A DNA stretch of 64,000 nt from Diogma glabrata (GCA_963693315.1 OY856188.1:156761920-156825919); one strand, 5' to 3'; shown: positions 48,601-59,960, numbered from the stretch's first letter. The notes: a model not told the origin generated them from the letters alone. Program-made: numbers and translations.

Positions 48601-49685
48601 GCATTTATCAACGTTGATAATGAGACCAGCGTCTGAAAGACGCTCAAAAGCCATCTTAAGATGTTTGAGGTGTTCCTCAAAGGTTTTAGAAGCAATTAGG
48701 AGGCCACCTATGTAGATGAAACACAAATTTAGGTCTCGGAGAATGGAATGCATAAACCGTTGGAAGGGTTGCGCAGCGTTTCGCAATCCGAAGGTCATTC
48801 GAACGAATTCGAAGAGTCCAAACGGAGTTGAAATTGCAGCTTTTGCAATATCGCGCTCATCAATATTCATTTGATGATATGCGCGGACGAGATCGATAGG
48901 GGAGAAGAATTTGCATCCATGAAATTAATGCGAAAAATCCTGTATATGCGGAATTGGATATTTATCTGGAATTGTAATATTTATCAGAGCACGGTAGTCA
49001 CCGCAAAGTCTCCACACGCCATTATTCTTTTTAACGAGATAGAGAGGAGAGGCCCAAGGACTGTTAGAAGGTCGACAAATACCTTGGGATAACATAACGT
49101 CAAATTCTGCCTTTGCAATGGCCAATTGGTCAGGAACAAGTTGACGATACTTACAAGAAATGGTAGAACCAAGTGTTTCGATAACGTGGGTTATGTTATG
49201 TTTCACAGGTTTAGCAAGATCGTTTTTGGACGAATATCGAGAATTTTGATATTGACAGAATCGATGATTAAAGTAAGAGAAGGTGCAGGAGAAGTGGAGA
49301 GTTCAACCAAACTGAATAAGGAAGTTAGTGGATCGATCGACAAGTTTTTGATGTCCACTAAAAGGCCGTATTTATTAAGGAAATCCTCTCCGAGAATTAG
49401 TATGGTAACATCAGCGACAACAAAGGTCTGACAGAACGCTCGTCTGAGACCAATGTTTAATTTGGGAGAGCGTATACCATGCGTGGTAGCTTTAGTTGGG
49501 TTAGCGGCGTAGAGGAAGAAGCCTGATTTCCTGGAGAGTTTTTCTTCCAGAGTTGCGTAGAGAACAGAAATTTCGGCACCTGTATCAACGAGGCAGTTCT
49601 TGCACGAAGACAAAGTTGAGAGTGTGTAGCCCATAGGCTTACCGCTTGAAAGAAAAAAAAAACTAATAAAAACTACGCGGCTCAT
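45694..49685 (-). pseudogene. Degenerate CsRn1-like pol
   Basis: Reading down the minus strand: protease (CLVDTGAEISVL, then LGEDFLNKYGLLVD; 49685-49203), RT fingers ([23 protein letters not shown]; about 49200-48925), RT palm (48870 onward, FGLRNAAQPFQRFM), with the catalytic box reading YIGG where YxDD is expected, so polymerase activity is lost. RNase H follows (VMVDASDKALGAV, stops at about 48196 and 48150, then YDREFLAVYSAIKHF), then an integrase HHCC finger (HNLSHPGIHSS ... CLVCQK). An AT-rich insert splits the integrase core (about 46735-47450). It resumes with YCVTIID, ARFGVPSVIVTDQGSQ and a C-terminal tail with VSIDRLKP. Many stops and frameshifts. Confidence 0.88.
46735..47450. repeat. 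AT-rich insertion in the integrase relic
   Basis: About 700 bp that separate two halves of the integrase core. Part of it (47167-47456) has inverted ends TGTCATGA(G)CCAATATAAC, suggesting a small foldback element; exact insertion boundaries were not resolved. An (AAT)n stretch lies near 47266. Confidence 0.5.
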
Positions 49686-50216
49686 AGGTTTTCAAACCAG
49701 AAAAAAAATCGATTTGATTCATTTTATTTGGTTCATAAAAAAAGTGATAACATTGCAAGGTATCGTAATAAGTCGTAGCAAGGACCTTTTATTTGGTTCA
49801 TAACAAAAAAAGATTATTTACCATTGCAAGTTATCTTAATAAGCTCAATCAAGAATTTCATGAAACAAACTGTGTATCCACATTCAACACAAACTGTGTA
49901 TCCACCTTCAACAATGATAAACTTTAGAAGCATAAAAAAAATATTTTCTGTGTGTATTGTTCCTTATGTTTAAACAAAAATTAATTTTTACAGGTGGCGG
50001 GTAGGTAAGCAATTTAAGTTTTTTTTCTGTTAATAATTTAAGATCTATTAAATTTTTTTTTTGCTCTCATTATTATCTCTTCTTATTATTATGTTAAGGT
50101 TCCATTGTTTTATGAATAGATCAATTAAATGAAATGCAATGAAATAATTTAGTTTTTCTTGTTGAGAGAGCACAGGATGATTGGTGATGGCGACCCTATA
50201 GTAGTTTAATCAATGA

Positions 50217-50315
50217 GTGAATAATGAAGTAGTTTATTCTCAAGCAAAAGTTTAAAATTTGAGCGAGGCACGAGCGAGAATTTTAATTTGCGAGAGAATA
50301 AAATTCATTATTCAC
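50217..50315. repeat. 99-bp hairpin (foldback) element
   Basis: GTGAATAATGAAGTAGTTTATTCTC opposes GAGAATAAAATTCATTATTCAC; an inner stem (AAAATTTGAGCG/CGAGCGAGAATTTT) surrounds a GC-rich loop GAGGCACGAG. Architecture like the hairpins at 35179-35318 and 55221-55355. Confidence 0.8.
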
Positions 50316-51237
50316 GAATCGATTACAATACTTTATTCTCTGACAAAGATTTTATTATAAAAAAGAATTGTGTATTATAAAAAATAAAAACATTTTCTTC
50401 AATTAAAACAATAAATCTTTATTGTTTTAATTGATAAATCAAATTTCTTAATAAAAAAACCCTGATGATAAAAAACGCCCTTCTCATACAATCAACCAAG
50501 TTCAACTAAACGAAATAAGAGAATTACTCAAAATTTGATTTTTGAACAAAACTTATCAAAGCAATTGTGATTATAATTTGAAAATAATTTTAATGAAATC
50601 AAAACAATTTGACCAATTGGAATCATACCAATTGAATAAAATGTTCATTAGGCAATAGGTTAAGTTCATTAGGCTATAGGTTAGAAAACAATACAATAAT
50701 ACATACTATTATTATCGAAAAAACATACAAATAAAGCTGATATAATTAAATGGAAGAGAATAAAACTTATTTAGATGTTTTTTTTCTTTTTCATTAAACC
50801 AAAGCAGCGGTTTAATCTAAACCCAGAAATGGCGATAAATCCACTCCAACACCACTACAGCTAGCCGGTTAAATAATCTATCGCATACAAATCATTTCTG
50901 GGTCGGTATACAGACGTAATACGGCTTAATACAGACAGACGTAATACGTCATAATACAAGTGACTATCATCACATGCCGCCACATGTGATGAATCTAATA
51001 GTTTTTGAAGATGTTAAAATACTTCAATATTTAATATTAGAAACTTTACCGAAACTTATCTACAGATCACTAAATAGAGCTTCCGAAAAAAGGTTATAGA
51101 AGTTACAGCTGTCATTAGGATTGTTGTTGTTTCGGTTGTAACTGTTTACAGATCTTATAGAAGCACAGCTGTCATAGTCTAAAAATTGCTTCAATATCTG
51201 AAACGAAATATGTCAAACTGACGGAAGCTATTGCTTC

Positions 51238-52030
51238 TATTATTTCAACTAAATTTAGATGTAGAAAATATAGTTTAATTCAGTGGATTACTTTTTATGG
51301 AAAAGATATGTGACAGGTAATTTCAATGGGTTTATACGAAATTGAAGCTTAAATGAAATGGAAATCGTTTCGATTTTGTCACAAAAGTATTGTGCCTAAG
51401 GTGGTTTTTGTTTTTAATCTATTTTTTAGACTTATTTTGCACAATATAAAATATTTTTTATTTAGAGTCTTCAAAAAGACAAAAAAATCAATTAATATCA
51501 TAATCAACTAGACTAGAGAATTAAAATCAAAAATGAACTAGAGCGGAATAGAGAAAATTTAAAGTTTTATAAATAATGGTATATGAATTTTCTTTACATT
51601 TCTGAGAGCCAAACTCGTCAGGAAGAACTGAGGCGATACAGAGTTTCATAATTTAGTCACTTTATTAAAATATTTAAAATAAAATAACTTTTTATTTAAA
51701 AAAAAAATAAAGGTGTAAGTAGACTAAAAGTTAATGATTGAAAAAATATAACCCCTTAATGTTGCTATACCTAACATCTTTGAACTAATAAAACAAATGG
51801 AAAATAGATTTTTCAATATTCTTTTACGTCTATCAAAAAGAAACAAAATATTTAAGAACGTAAACCTCAGATTATGATTTCATCGTTAAAAAACCCATTG
51901 AAGTTACATGTCACATACCTTTTTCCATAAAAAATAAGCCCTGCAATTATATACTATATTTTCTACATCTAAATTAAAAAACAAAATTCTATGGAAGTCT
52001 TATGGAAGTCTTATAGAAGCTATTGTTATT
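51238..52030. repeat. Long inverted repeat with LINE 3' fragment in the loop
   Basis: The phrase TTTAGATGTAGAAAATATAG...TTTTTATGGAAAA...TATGTGACA...AATTTCAATGGG at about 51255-51330 is inverted at about 51890-51975. The loop includes a minus-strand stretch (about 51590-51670) that reads like the tail of a non-LTR RT (compare NRVAKLWNAMP in the element at 25753-27630), so an older LINE tail is captured inside. Confidence 0.65.
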
Positions 52031-52526
52031 GTAACTACTTTCAAAGATATTTATTGTTTCTTAACATTTAAATTAGCCGATTGGAGAGCGTTCAGGACAA
52101 ACGATCGAAGGACCAGGCTTCGAAACTTGATGCGACCGTAAACAAAAACTTAAATTTAAACACTACATAATAACATAGCAATAACAATAATTACGTTACA
52201 AAGTGTAGATATATAACAAATATTGTAATATTTTTGTCACATTTGTTAATAGTTTCTATTAGTCTTCTAAAGATTGCTTAAAATAAGCTATTAAACGAAC
52301 TTTACGGAAGCTATAACTTGTGAAACCATAAATTCTATTCAGCTTGCATAACTGCTTACAAAGGACCTTACCGAAATTATTTTCCAAGTCTTTTACAAAT
52401 TATAGCTTCGTTAAGGACGGGGAAAGTTCTTCAAATGGCCTTTATCGAAACTGCTTAGAAATTTTAAAGAAACTATGAAGGTGGGGAAGTTAGTTTCAGT
52501 AAGACTGTGTAGTGTTTTAAAAGAAG

Positions 52527-53960
52527 TTAAAATGCTAGTTGGGAAGTGATTGGAACAATTTTCACACTCAGGGTCGCATTTTTTTCATCTCCCTTATAGT
52601 AGTGATGGTAGTAGCAAATACCATCAAATATTTGCACACGCGACCTGGACCGAGGTCGACGTAGAGCGATAGTTTCGATTGAAATTACCGTTGCGATTAC
52701 CTTTTCGATCCTTGGATCTACTCCGGTATTGTTGAAGAGTTTTTGAAACATTTTGATTTTCTGGAATTTCCCCTTAAGTGACATGATCTCACTTATGGAA
52801 GAGGAAGAAGAAAAAGTGGTAGGGTTACACTAAGAAAAAATAATGAAAATTGTATTAACGCTGTTTATTAAATTTTATAGCAAATTATTTATAAAATCTA
52901 TATAAATTTTTACACAAATAATACGAAATATTTATAACATCTGTTTATCGTTTGATAACCCATTAATAAATACTATAAAACAGCATATATAAAAGAATAA
53001 TCGTATAGTTTTTGTAAGTTTATGTATTTTATTGAATTATTTCTGAAAGTATGAACAAAATTATAAAATTTTCAAACAAAATTTATAAATCAATTCGTGA
53101 ATATTTTAAATATATAGTTATCAATTGATAACTTTGTTTATCACTTCATAAACTCCTATTTATAAGATTACTAAATGGCGTTTATTACCGCCAACTCATT
53201 AACAAATTCGTAGATTTAATTAATTTTTTTATACATGTTATAACTTTTTTTTTCAGTGTATATACCACATGAAGTAGTGAGCCCCTTAGGGCATTGAAGA
53301 CGTTATCTGTTATTTCTGCAGTCTTCTGAAGATCTTCATTGACGGTAGCGATAGCAGCGCGGACAGTAGGTCGAAGTTTTTTCACTCAAAAAATTTTAAT
53401 AGCTGCCTCTGAAAAGGTTTTACGGGATTCGGCAGTCATATCCCGGAGTAATTGTGAGGGCTTAATATCCCCAAGATCCGTACCGCGTAACCGTTTGTCT
53501 ATGAGGTCTGAAGTGCTACCGGATAGGCAGGCTATAAGTGCCTCTTTGAGCCTATCACATAGGAAATCTTGATCGTGGTTAACCAAGATATCACTGACTA
53601 ATTTCGCCAGTGTAATCATACTAAGTAAGTGCCATACTTAGTTTGTTGGGACCTAATGTGTCCCAATAAGAACTGCCGCTCTAATGTGATGAGCCAAAGA
53701 TCTGGTGTCTCAGACCAGAAAGGTGAACTTTTGATAGCTACATGGTCGATTTGTGGCTAAGTTGCCGAAGAAGTTGTAGATGTGGGAGGTGGAGGTAACA
53801 CAACAGGGGTTGCTGGAGGTGGTAGAGGTTTTGAAGATGTACCTCCAAAGTTCATATTAGCAAGAACGGCTGCTACCTGCTCTGCGACCAATGCCTGAAG
53901 CTGGTCTTGTGTAACCGTTAAGGTTGGGGGCTTAGAAGTTGAAACAGTTCCCTCAGGTTC
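52527..53960 (-). pseudogene. Degenerate CsRn1-like gag
   Basis: Minus-strand pieces in order: a Pro-rich N-terminal part (KPLPPPATPVV), VAIKSSPFWSETPDLWLITLERQF (matching the conserved PPFW...LWF..LE.QF block), ...LVSDIL, LRGTDLGDIKPSQLLRDM, then RAAIA ... LAEITD-like text. After the MITE at 52828-53258 comes a C-terminal zinc-binding relic (CYYHHYYKGD, then one base out of frame KKCDPECENC). These are hallmarks of CsRn1/Kabuki Gag. Stops, frameshifts and the insertion make it non-functional. Confidence 0.82.
52828..53258. mobile_element. TA-flanked MITE inserted in gag
   Basis: 431 bp with terminal inverted repeats CACTAAGAAAAAATAA / TTTTTTTTCAGTG and TA on both sides (52826-52827, 53259-53260). 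The interior is AT-rich and non-coding, with palindromic phrases (AGTTATCAATTGATAACT). Likely a Tc1/mariner-type MITE judged by the TA target; family not certain. Confidence 0.75.
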
Positions 53961-54307
53961 TTGATTACCTGCTGAAACTGCTGGAAAAGTAAACGTATGT
54001 AGTTGAGCCTAGTTATGATGGTAACTGCAGGTAAAAAAATGTTGCAGCGAAAAAAATCACGACCGCATGTTGTGTCGCTACAACAATAGCAAACCCTGCG
54101 ATCAACAACAGCCCTAAATAAACCAAAAATTCCCTTATTAAGAACATTTTGGTTCAAATTATTTGGAATAAAAATATTCTAAATATCAAGTAAAACAATT
54201 AGATTTATAAAAAATTGAAGGAAAAAGATTAAATTCTTAAATTAAATTAATGGAAAAATATTAAATTATTAAATCAAATTTTGATACTTGATTAAATTCG
54301 TATTGAT

Positions 54308-54325
54308 CACATCGGGTGGTCACCA
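54308..54325 (-). promoter_or_regulatory. tRNA-Trp-like primer-binding site
   Basis: Minus strand TGGTGACCACCCGATGTG resembles the complement of the tRNA-Trp 3' end (TGGTGACCCCGACGTG, recalled) with a 2-base insertion and one mismatch. CsRn1-clade elements are known to use tRNA-Trp. It lies about 100 nt from the LTR boundary defined by the two copies, so the true LTR end is uncertain. Confidence 0.55.
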
Positions 54326-54427
54326 AAAATATGGCTGCTAAAATAGATCCTGTCTTAAAGTTGAATAGTAGCTTGATTAGTTGCTGACAAATAAGTTTAT
54401 TAATATTTAAGAATATTAATTTTCCTT

Positions 54428-55024
54428 TGTAAAATTCCAACGTGCACCAATATATCATTCAAAAAATTTCACCGAATAATTTGTCCATAAATTAGTAAGA
54501 TTTCAATGTTTTTTCTAATAAAGATTGCACAGCTTTGAAAGTTACATCAACAACCATAATTGTTTGAAAAACTTGAAAGTAATTTAAATTAAGTATATTC
54601 TACAGTTACACACTAATCATCAATCAATTTTTCATATGCCAATTGCTCCAATCCAATCACGGAATTATCACTAAACAAATCTACTTAATTTCAGTAATTA
54701 TTTTACAAACATCTCAATTTGTTAATGCACAAAGTTAACTCCATTAATAATGATTTTTATTTGAAAGTTTAATAGATAGGAAAATTACAATTATAATTCA
54801 ATATGTTCATGAACAATCCTCTTCTTCAATAAACATTAAACATTATTTTAAGTTCATTTACAATGAATTATGTACAATTTAAAGAAAACATAAAACTTTA
54901 AGACTTTTTACGTGCAAACAGCCATAGCAAATTTTACAGGAAAAACTAATTGTTTTTTTATAAATTTTAACACAACAAACGTTGCATGCCAAATTTTAAT
55001 TTTTTAAAAAATTTTAATTTAGAT
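54428..55024 (-). repeat. 5' LTR of the degenerate Gypsy element
   Basis: 597 bp that match 33204-33629 plus 45474-45654. It lacks about 13 bp of the LTR start (GGCTAAC region), being replaced at 55025 by a hAT terminus. It shows the uninterrupted TAA site used by the long-TIR element in the other copy. Confidence 0.85.
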
Positions 55025-55220
55025 CAGGCATGTCAAACTCATTTCGGTATACGGGCCAAATTGTTCGAAAATTATTTTCCAAAGCCTTGTTCTTGGTTTT
55101 ATTTTTTTTTTTTGCGTGAAGTGGTTACCTCTGACCAAATGCTTGGTTTTATTAAAAATTTTAAATTTGTTAAAGAAAACAAAACAGAAATGTTTATATA
55201 CAAATTTATTAGTACTTAAA

Positions 55221-55355
55221 TAGTATATTAAGAAACTAGTTTCATAATCGACGATTTTATCGCACGCAATCTGTTTAGAAAACGACCCGCGCAGCGGGGA
55301 GTTTTCTAAAGGATAAGTGCGATAAAACGTCTTATGAAACGAGTTTTTTATACTA
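55221..55355. repeat. 135-bp hairpin (foldback) element inside the hAT relic
   Basis: Ends TAGTATA / TATACTA; stems GTTTCATAA/TTATGAAAC, TTTTATCGCAC/GTGCGATAAAA and TTTAGAAAAC/GTTTTCTAAA, with a GC-rich loop ACCCGCGCAGCGGGG. Pairing runs almost end to end. Confidence 0.88.
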
Positions 55356-55799
55356 TTTTTTCTATTTTGCATTTTTTGTCTTGAAATTTTAAAAAAATTT
55401 TTATGTTTTAAAGAAAATTTCTAAAAATTTCAATTCAAAATAGTAAGCTCTGCGTTTCATCATATTTCTATATATTTTTTGTTGCAAAACTAGCTTTCAT
55501 AAAATGTGTATCTTATAAAAATATAGTCAATTTGATATTTTGTTATTATTACTAATTATTTTAATTAATTAAAATATTTAACACTAATTTAGATTATTTT
55601 TTAATAATAAGATTAATTAATAAGAATAATTTTATTTATATAATTATTCGTTTTAACTTTCACTGACGTTTGTATGACCAATGTGACCAACCTTGAAAGA
55701 CAAAACTTTGCGTATCGTAATGAAAGCCATTTCGATACGCATTTGGGTATCGAAATGACTTTATTTTAGACGCAAAATAGAAAAAATATATTTATTAAT

Positions 55800-56050
55800 T
55801 CAGTTTTTTTTTGCTAAATCAAAATTTGGTATTAGTTTTTGGCTTAATGTAATTTTTAATACCGATGTTAAATGTTCTTCAGTCAATCTGGCTCGCTTTA
55901 CAGTTTTATTCATCTTCATTTGTGAAAAAATGTGTTCACATATATATACGTGCTATTAAACATGCATAATATGCCTATAACAAAATGTCGAGTTGTTGGA
56001 CGGTCTGCCGATAAATAATTGTAAGACTCTGGAATACCAATTGCCATTGC
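55800..56050 (-). pseudogene. hAT transposase C-terminal end
   Basis: The minus strand reads ICEHIFSQMKMNKT, RARLTEEHLTSVLK and LIPNFDLAKKN before a TGA at 55800-55802. This is the conserved C-terminal dimerisation end of hAT transposases (CExxFSxMK...R.RLT.EHL.S.L). One frameshift lies just upstream (…MFNSTYI in another frame), and nothing further upstream is recognisable, so it is a relic. Confidence 0.85.
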
Positions 56051-56089
56051 GTGTGGCATCGTAGATCTATAAATACTGCGAGCAGAAAT

Positions 56090-56460
56090 TTGTTAGGGTT
56101 CAAATATGGCCCTGATAAGGTTTGCCCTAGTTTGATAGGGCGCTGATCATGAGTGTAACGCCTTTTCCCAATCAGACTCTGATTGGGATAGTCGGATCAG
56201 TGCCTGATCAAGTTCGCCATATAAAACTAAATACGGCAAACCCTAGTAAGATATTTTGTATCAGGCCCTAATCAGATTGCCCAACCAGGGGTGAAATAAA
56301 AAAACTACATCAGGGACGGATATATTCAAATAAGGTTAAGCCTAAAAAGGTTTTCTAATTCAGGCCCGGAACAGGCTTACTGCCCATTGTCCTGATAGGG
56401 CTTACCATATCTGGCCCTAATCACACCCTGTTTGTATTCAGGCTTTCCCTAACTAATTCC
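56090..56460. repeat. Cluster of short related motifs (CCCTGATAGGGCTTGCC-like)
   Basis: Variants of GGCCCTGATAAGGTTTGCCCTA recur at least six times in both orientations over 370 bp (for example near 56106, 56205, 56262, 56391, 56415). GC-rich relative to the surroundings and non-coding. Could be the terminal region of an unknown repeat family. Confidence 0.6.
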
Positions 56461-56789
56461 TGCTCGGGCCCATTTGCAAATATCCGTCAATATTTTCAAT
56501 GACAACGAACATCGGAGAACAAAAAATATTGAAATGAGACTCACTACTTTGAAAATCTGAAAACCTCAGTTCAAAATCGCCTGCCAACATCAGTTGTTTT
56601 TCATTTTTTTCAAATTTTAACTTTAGATCTTTAAGCAAAAGAGTCTTACAACTAGAAAATTTGCATAAATTTTCTCTTTTCAATCGTATTGTCTATAAGG
56701 GTATCTTTTGTTTGAATGAATTTATTTGGTCATAACGTTTGTAGTCTTTTGGAAGAGATTAATATTTAGTAATATTCACACATTTTGCA

Positions 56790-57115
56790 TACATTTGTTC
56801 CCTTTCTATATTGAATGCGCCACCCACTTCTTTATTATGTAACAAATGAGAACGCAAAATTGGTTGTATCAAAAATACTAATACAAAAATTTAATGTTAA
56901 TATCTGCGCTAAGATGCGTTAAATACTATTTAAATATTTTTTTTCTTGTTTGACTACAAACGTTTATTCCCTTTCTATACTGCCTGCGCCACCCACTTTT
57001 ATTGTATGTAACAAATGGAAACGGTAAATTGTTTATATATCAGAAATAATAATAGTCAAATATCTAATTGCATCAGTGCTATGATGTGTTAAACACTATT
57101 TAAATAATTATTTTG
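56790..57115. repeat. Two-copy tandem repeat, about 171 bp
   Basis: TTCCCTTTCTATA-TG, GCGCCACCCACTT, TATGTAACAAATG and GTTAAAYACTATTTAAATA occur in the same order twice (starts near 56797 and 56967). Confidence 0.8.
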
Positions 57116-57215
57116 TTCTTACAGTTTCAAAGAAATAGTTATTTATGTGTTAAGGGCGTAGAGTAGGTCTTTTTTGCTTGATAGTGGTGAAATATTTAAA
57201 TAGTTATAGTTATTT

Positions 57216-57482
57216 TCATTCGTTTTTTATATTTATTTTTGAAAAAGTAACGCAAAATCGTAACACTGATTTTTTACCATCAAGAAGTTTCACTTTAAAA
57301 ATATTTTCATATTTTGGACAGCGGTAAATATTATCATAAAATAATTCATGAACATGTTTTTTTATCCATTCAGACTGCTGGCAAAGAGTTGTTATTTTTT
57401 CGAAAAGATAGCCTTCTTCTGATACAGATTTAATTCTATCATTAACACCTAAAAATGAACAAAAAATAATAATGGAACTCAC
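57216..57482 (-). CDS. Unrecognised 88-residue open frame
   Basis: Not recognised. The product is mixed in composition (GYLFEKITTLCQQSEWIKK, then HVHELFYDNIYRCPKYENIF), less biased than translated AT-rich noise nearby, so it could be an exon or transposon fragment. No signal peptide, membrane segment or known motif. It may equally be chance. Confidence 0.2.
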   Translation of the reverse strand: MSSIIIFCSFLGVNDRIKSVSEEGYLFEKITTLCQQSEWIKKHVHELFYDNIYRCPKYENIFKVKLLDGKKSVLRFCVTFSKINIKNE

Positions 57483-57739
57483 AAATATTTCGCAAATTTA
57501 GATCGGTTTTTAATTATTGCGAAAAAAACGAATTTTAAAAATTATTCTCGTCCCGTGGAATCTTTTGTATGATTTCTTTATACTTAATCGAAAAGTAATT
57601 TCCATTTTTGAAGTGAAAACTTTTTTAGGCGTGTTGTGCAATTTTGTATGGGAAAAAATTTATATATTCCAGTTACCATTTTTACAAATCACCAAAATAT
57701 TTTTTAATATATAATGCCTCTATCTGTTCTTAACGTTTC

Positions 57740-57806
57740 AAATTGCAATATGGATATCGCGCTCGACTGAGGTTCTATAGGTCGTGAGTTCAATTCCTGG
57801 ACTGGT
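57740..57806 (+). repeat. tRNA-like (SINE-like) fragment
   Basis: TATGGATATCGCGCTCGACT followed 37 nt on by GAGTTCAATTCC resembles the A and B boxes of a polymerase III promoter, with an anticodon-arm-like stretch between. No acceptor stem closes. Probably a SINE head or tRNA pseudogene. Confidence 0.45.
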
Positions 57807-59180
57807 ACATTTGTTTATTGCTTTTTTTAGTTTTCATTAAATACCATTAAAATTATTTTTTTTATTATTCATGAATTCAAAAAAATCATAAAAATTTCTT
57901 TTTACGAATTTTAAAAAATTGATCTATAATGCAGTTTTTTAAAGTTATATTGCTACTGTCTTTTGCGTTCGAGTCATCATGCTAAATAAATATTGAATAT
58001 ATATAAAATTGTTGTGTACACTAGCCCAAAGGTAAGTGGCAAATTTTCTATTTTCAAAAACTGCACCTCAGGGCCCTTATAATTATCTTAAGGGATTTTG
58101 CCTAAATGTTGTAATTATTTAATTTGGTTTTTATTTAAATATCTTTTTTATCGGTTGTTTGCTTTGATCAATGTTTTTTTGTTGAGCATAATTTTTATGA
58201 AATTAAAAAAGAAAGTTAAACCTGAAACAATTACATTTGTAAATCAAAATTATATGTATTGGAATTTAGCACATCATGATGTTACAAATTTTATCATCTA
58301 CACCAAATATGTTGTTGGTTTGGAATGGTATGTAATACATGTTTCTAAAATTAAGTGTAGACTTAATACTTGTAACTTGATACTTGATAACATCGTTTAT
58401 ATTAATTTAAAGCTCAAAATTACGAGACGGAAATCGAACAAATTATATACAAAGAAGCACAGCTTATGTATGATTAAACATGGATGGCAATAATGATAAA
58501 TAAACTAATTAAAAATGGTGGCACTTAGCCGATAGTGATTTGCAAATGGCAACAATGCGTATTAATACCAATGAATTTACTTAGCTTTCCGCAGGAAGAT
58601 TTGTAAAATTTAAAATTGCTGATCTATGGGTGTGACAACCACGCGTTCTTTAGTCCCAGCAATTGGCATATGAGTTATCTCAGGATATCGTATACCTCTG
58701 GCAATACCAGTGAAATCTCATTAGCCAAAGTGATATCTTAGGGGTGATGGCGGATGAAAATTTTCAATCAACGATACCACCCCCTAGTCTTAGTTATGGA
58801 ATATTATTTGATGACACGCTATATTTTTTAAAATAAAATGTGTTTGGTAGTAGAAATTACAATTTGTGTCACAACAACACATAAAAACTTTTAAGAACAA
58901 GGCCTCACAACAACATACTTTCTAAGGCGTTGATAGACGCAAATTTTTATATGATTTGTTTTGATTATTTTAAATATAAAATTGTACATAATAGTTGCTT
59001 GGAATGCTGATACATATGAAACACAGAATAATTTTAATGATTTTAATTTAAACATTCTGAAATTACTTCGGTCTGAAAGACCTAAGTATTACATTCATGA
59101 GCTCAAAGTGAAATTCTTACCCCCACTTTTTTTGACATTTCTCGACGTTTTAGGACCTCCTGATTCTAAAAAAGCGAAAA
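57807..59180. other. AT-rich DNA with one dispersed repeat
   Basis: No gene recognised. 58680-58800 holds the second, diverged copy of the repeat at 29320-29460. Confidence 0.5.
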
Positions 59181-59490
59181 AAAAAAATGTATGTCTGTCT
59201 GTCGGCCGGCCGGCCGTCATTACCTACGCTGCAGGGAAAACCACTGGAGGGATTTCAAAAATTTTTTTTTCTAAAAATAGGTATACTCAAGGGACAGTTC
59301 CGAAAGGACGCTGTGTTCGATAACTGTACCGGAAGTGTGTTGAAAAAATCATTATGTGTGTCAAAACAAGGAAATTTGCATATTTTTGGCTTAAAAAACG
59401 TTCATTTTAAGTGATTACGAGTAGGAACATTGAATTTGGAGAAATCTTGATGGTCGGGATTGGTATGTGAGATCAAAAACTAGATTATTG

Positions 59491-59960
59491 CATTATAAGT
59501 TTGTCAAAAAAATGTTGTCAAGTGTGTCAAAAGAAAGATTTTTATTTATTTTTTTACCTAATTTTTTGGAAAAAAAATATAAAATTAATTGTTTGTTTGA
59601 AATGAAGTTTTATTATTGTTATTGAGAATTATGGCATTATAAGTTTGTCAAAAAAGTGTTGTCAAGTGTGTCAAAAGAAAGATTTTTATTTTTTTTTCCC
59701 AATTTTTTGGAAATAAAATTGTTTGTTTAAAATGAAATTTTATTATTATTATTGAGAATTATGGCATTATAAGTTTGTCAAAAAATGTTGTCAAGTGTGT
59801 CAAAAGAAAGGTTTTTATTTATTTTTTACCCAATTTTTTTAGAAAAAAATAAAATTAATTAACATGATATTTTATTATTATTATAGAGAATTATGGCATT
59901 ATAAGTTTGTCAAAAAATAATGTCAAGTGTGTCAAAAAATGATCTCATTTAATTTTTTAG
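59491..59960. repeat. Four-copy tandem repeat, about 135 bp
   Basis: Units start CATTATAAGTTTGTCAAAAA at 59491, 59635, 59765 and 59897 (periods 144, 130, 132), each with GTCAAGTGTGTCAAAAGAAA and an ATTTTATTATTATTATTGAG-like tail. Non-coding. Confidence 0.92.

Larger units (their letters stand above)
49690..52520. other. Inserted non-coding region between gag and pol relics
   Basis: CsRn1-type gag and pol normally lie together, so these 2.8 kb are probably one or more later insertions. They contain a local duplication (a TTTTATTTGGTTCATAA-type phrase near 49722 and 49788), a 24-bp tandem repeat (ACAAACTGTGTATCCAC, about 49868-49910), a hairpin element (50217-50315) and a long inverted repeat (51238-52030). 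No gene. Confidence 0.6.
33204..55024 (-). mobile_element. Degenerate CsRn1/Kabuki-like Gypsy element, multiply interrupted
   Basis: Minus-strand Gypsy element. 5' LTR at the right (54428-55024), a tRNA-Trp-like PBS, gag relic (52527-53960), pol relic (45694-49685), polypurine tract (45655-45663) and a 3' LTR in two parts (45474-45654 and 33204-33629). The order and the homology between LTR pieces support one element split by later insertions. Gag (GDIKPSQLLR) and protease (VDTGAEISVL ... VADVTILILG) motifs are those of the CsRn1 clade. Frameshifts, stops and a mutated RT active site show it is old. Confidence 0.82.
55025..56050 (-). mobile_element. hAT transposon relic with 3' terminus
   Basis: CAGGCATGTCAAACTCATTT at 55025 is a classic hAT terminal sequence, followed by GGGCC. 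About 0.8 kb inward the minus strand encodes the end of a hAT transposase. The interval holds a hairpin element (55221-55355). The other end of the transposon was not found. Confidence 0.8.

Noticed and set aside
49868..49915. 24-bp duplication considered as a CRISPR-like or att site
   Set aside because: Only two adjacent copies with no spacer; a simple local slippage duplication.
59200..59215. GGCCGGCCGGCC as a CpG-island promoter
   Set aside because: Only about a dozen bases of GC within a repeat-family motif; no gene follows.
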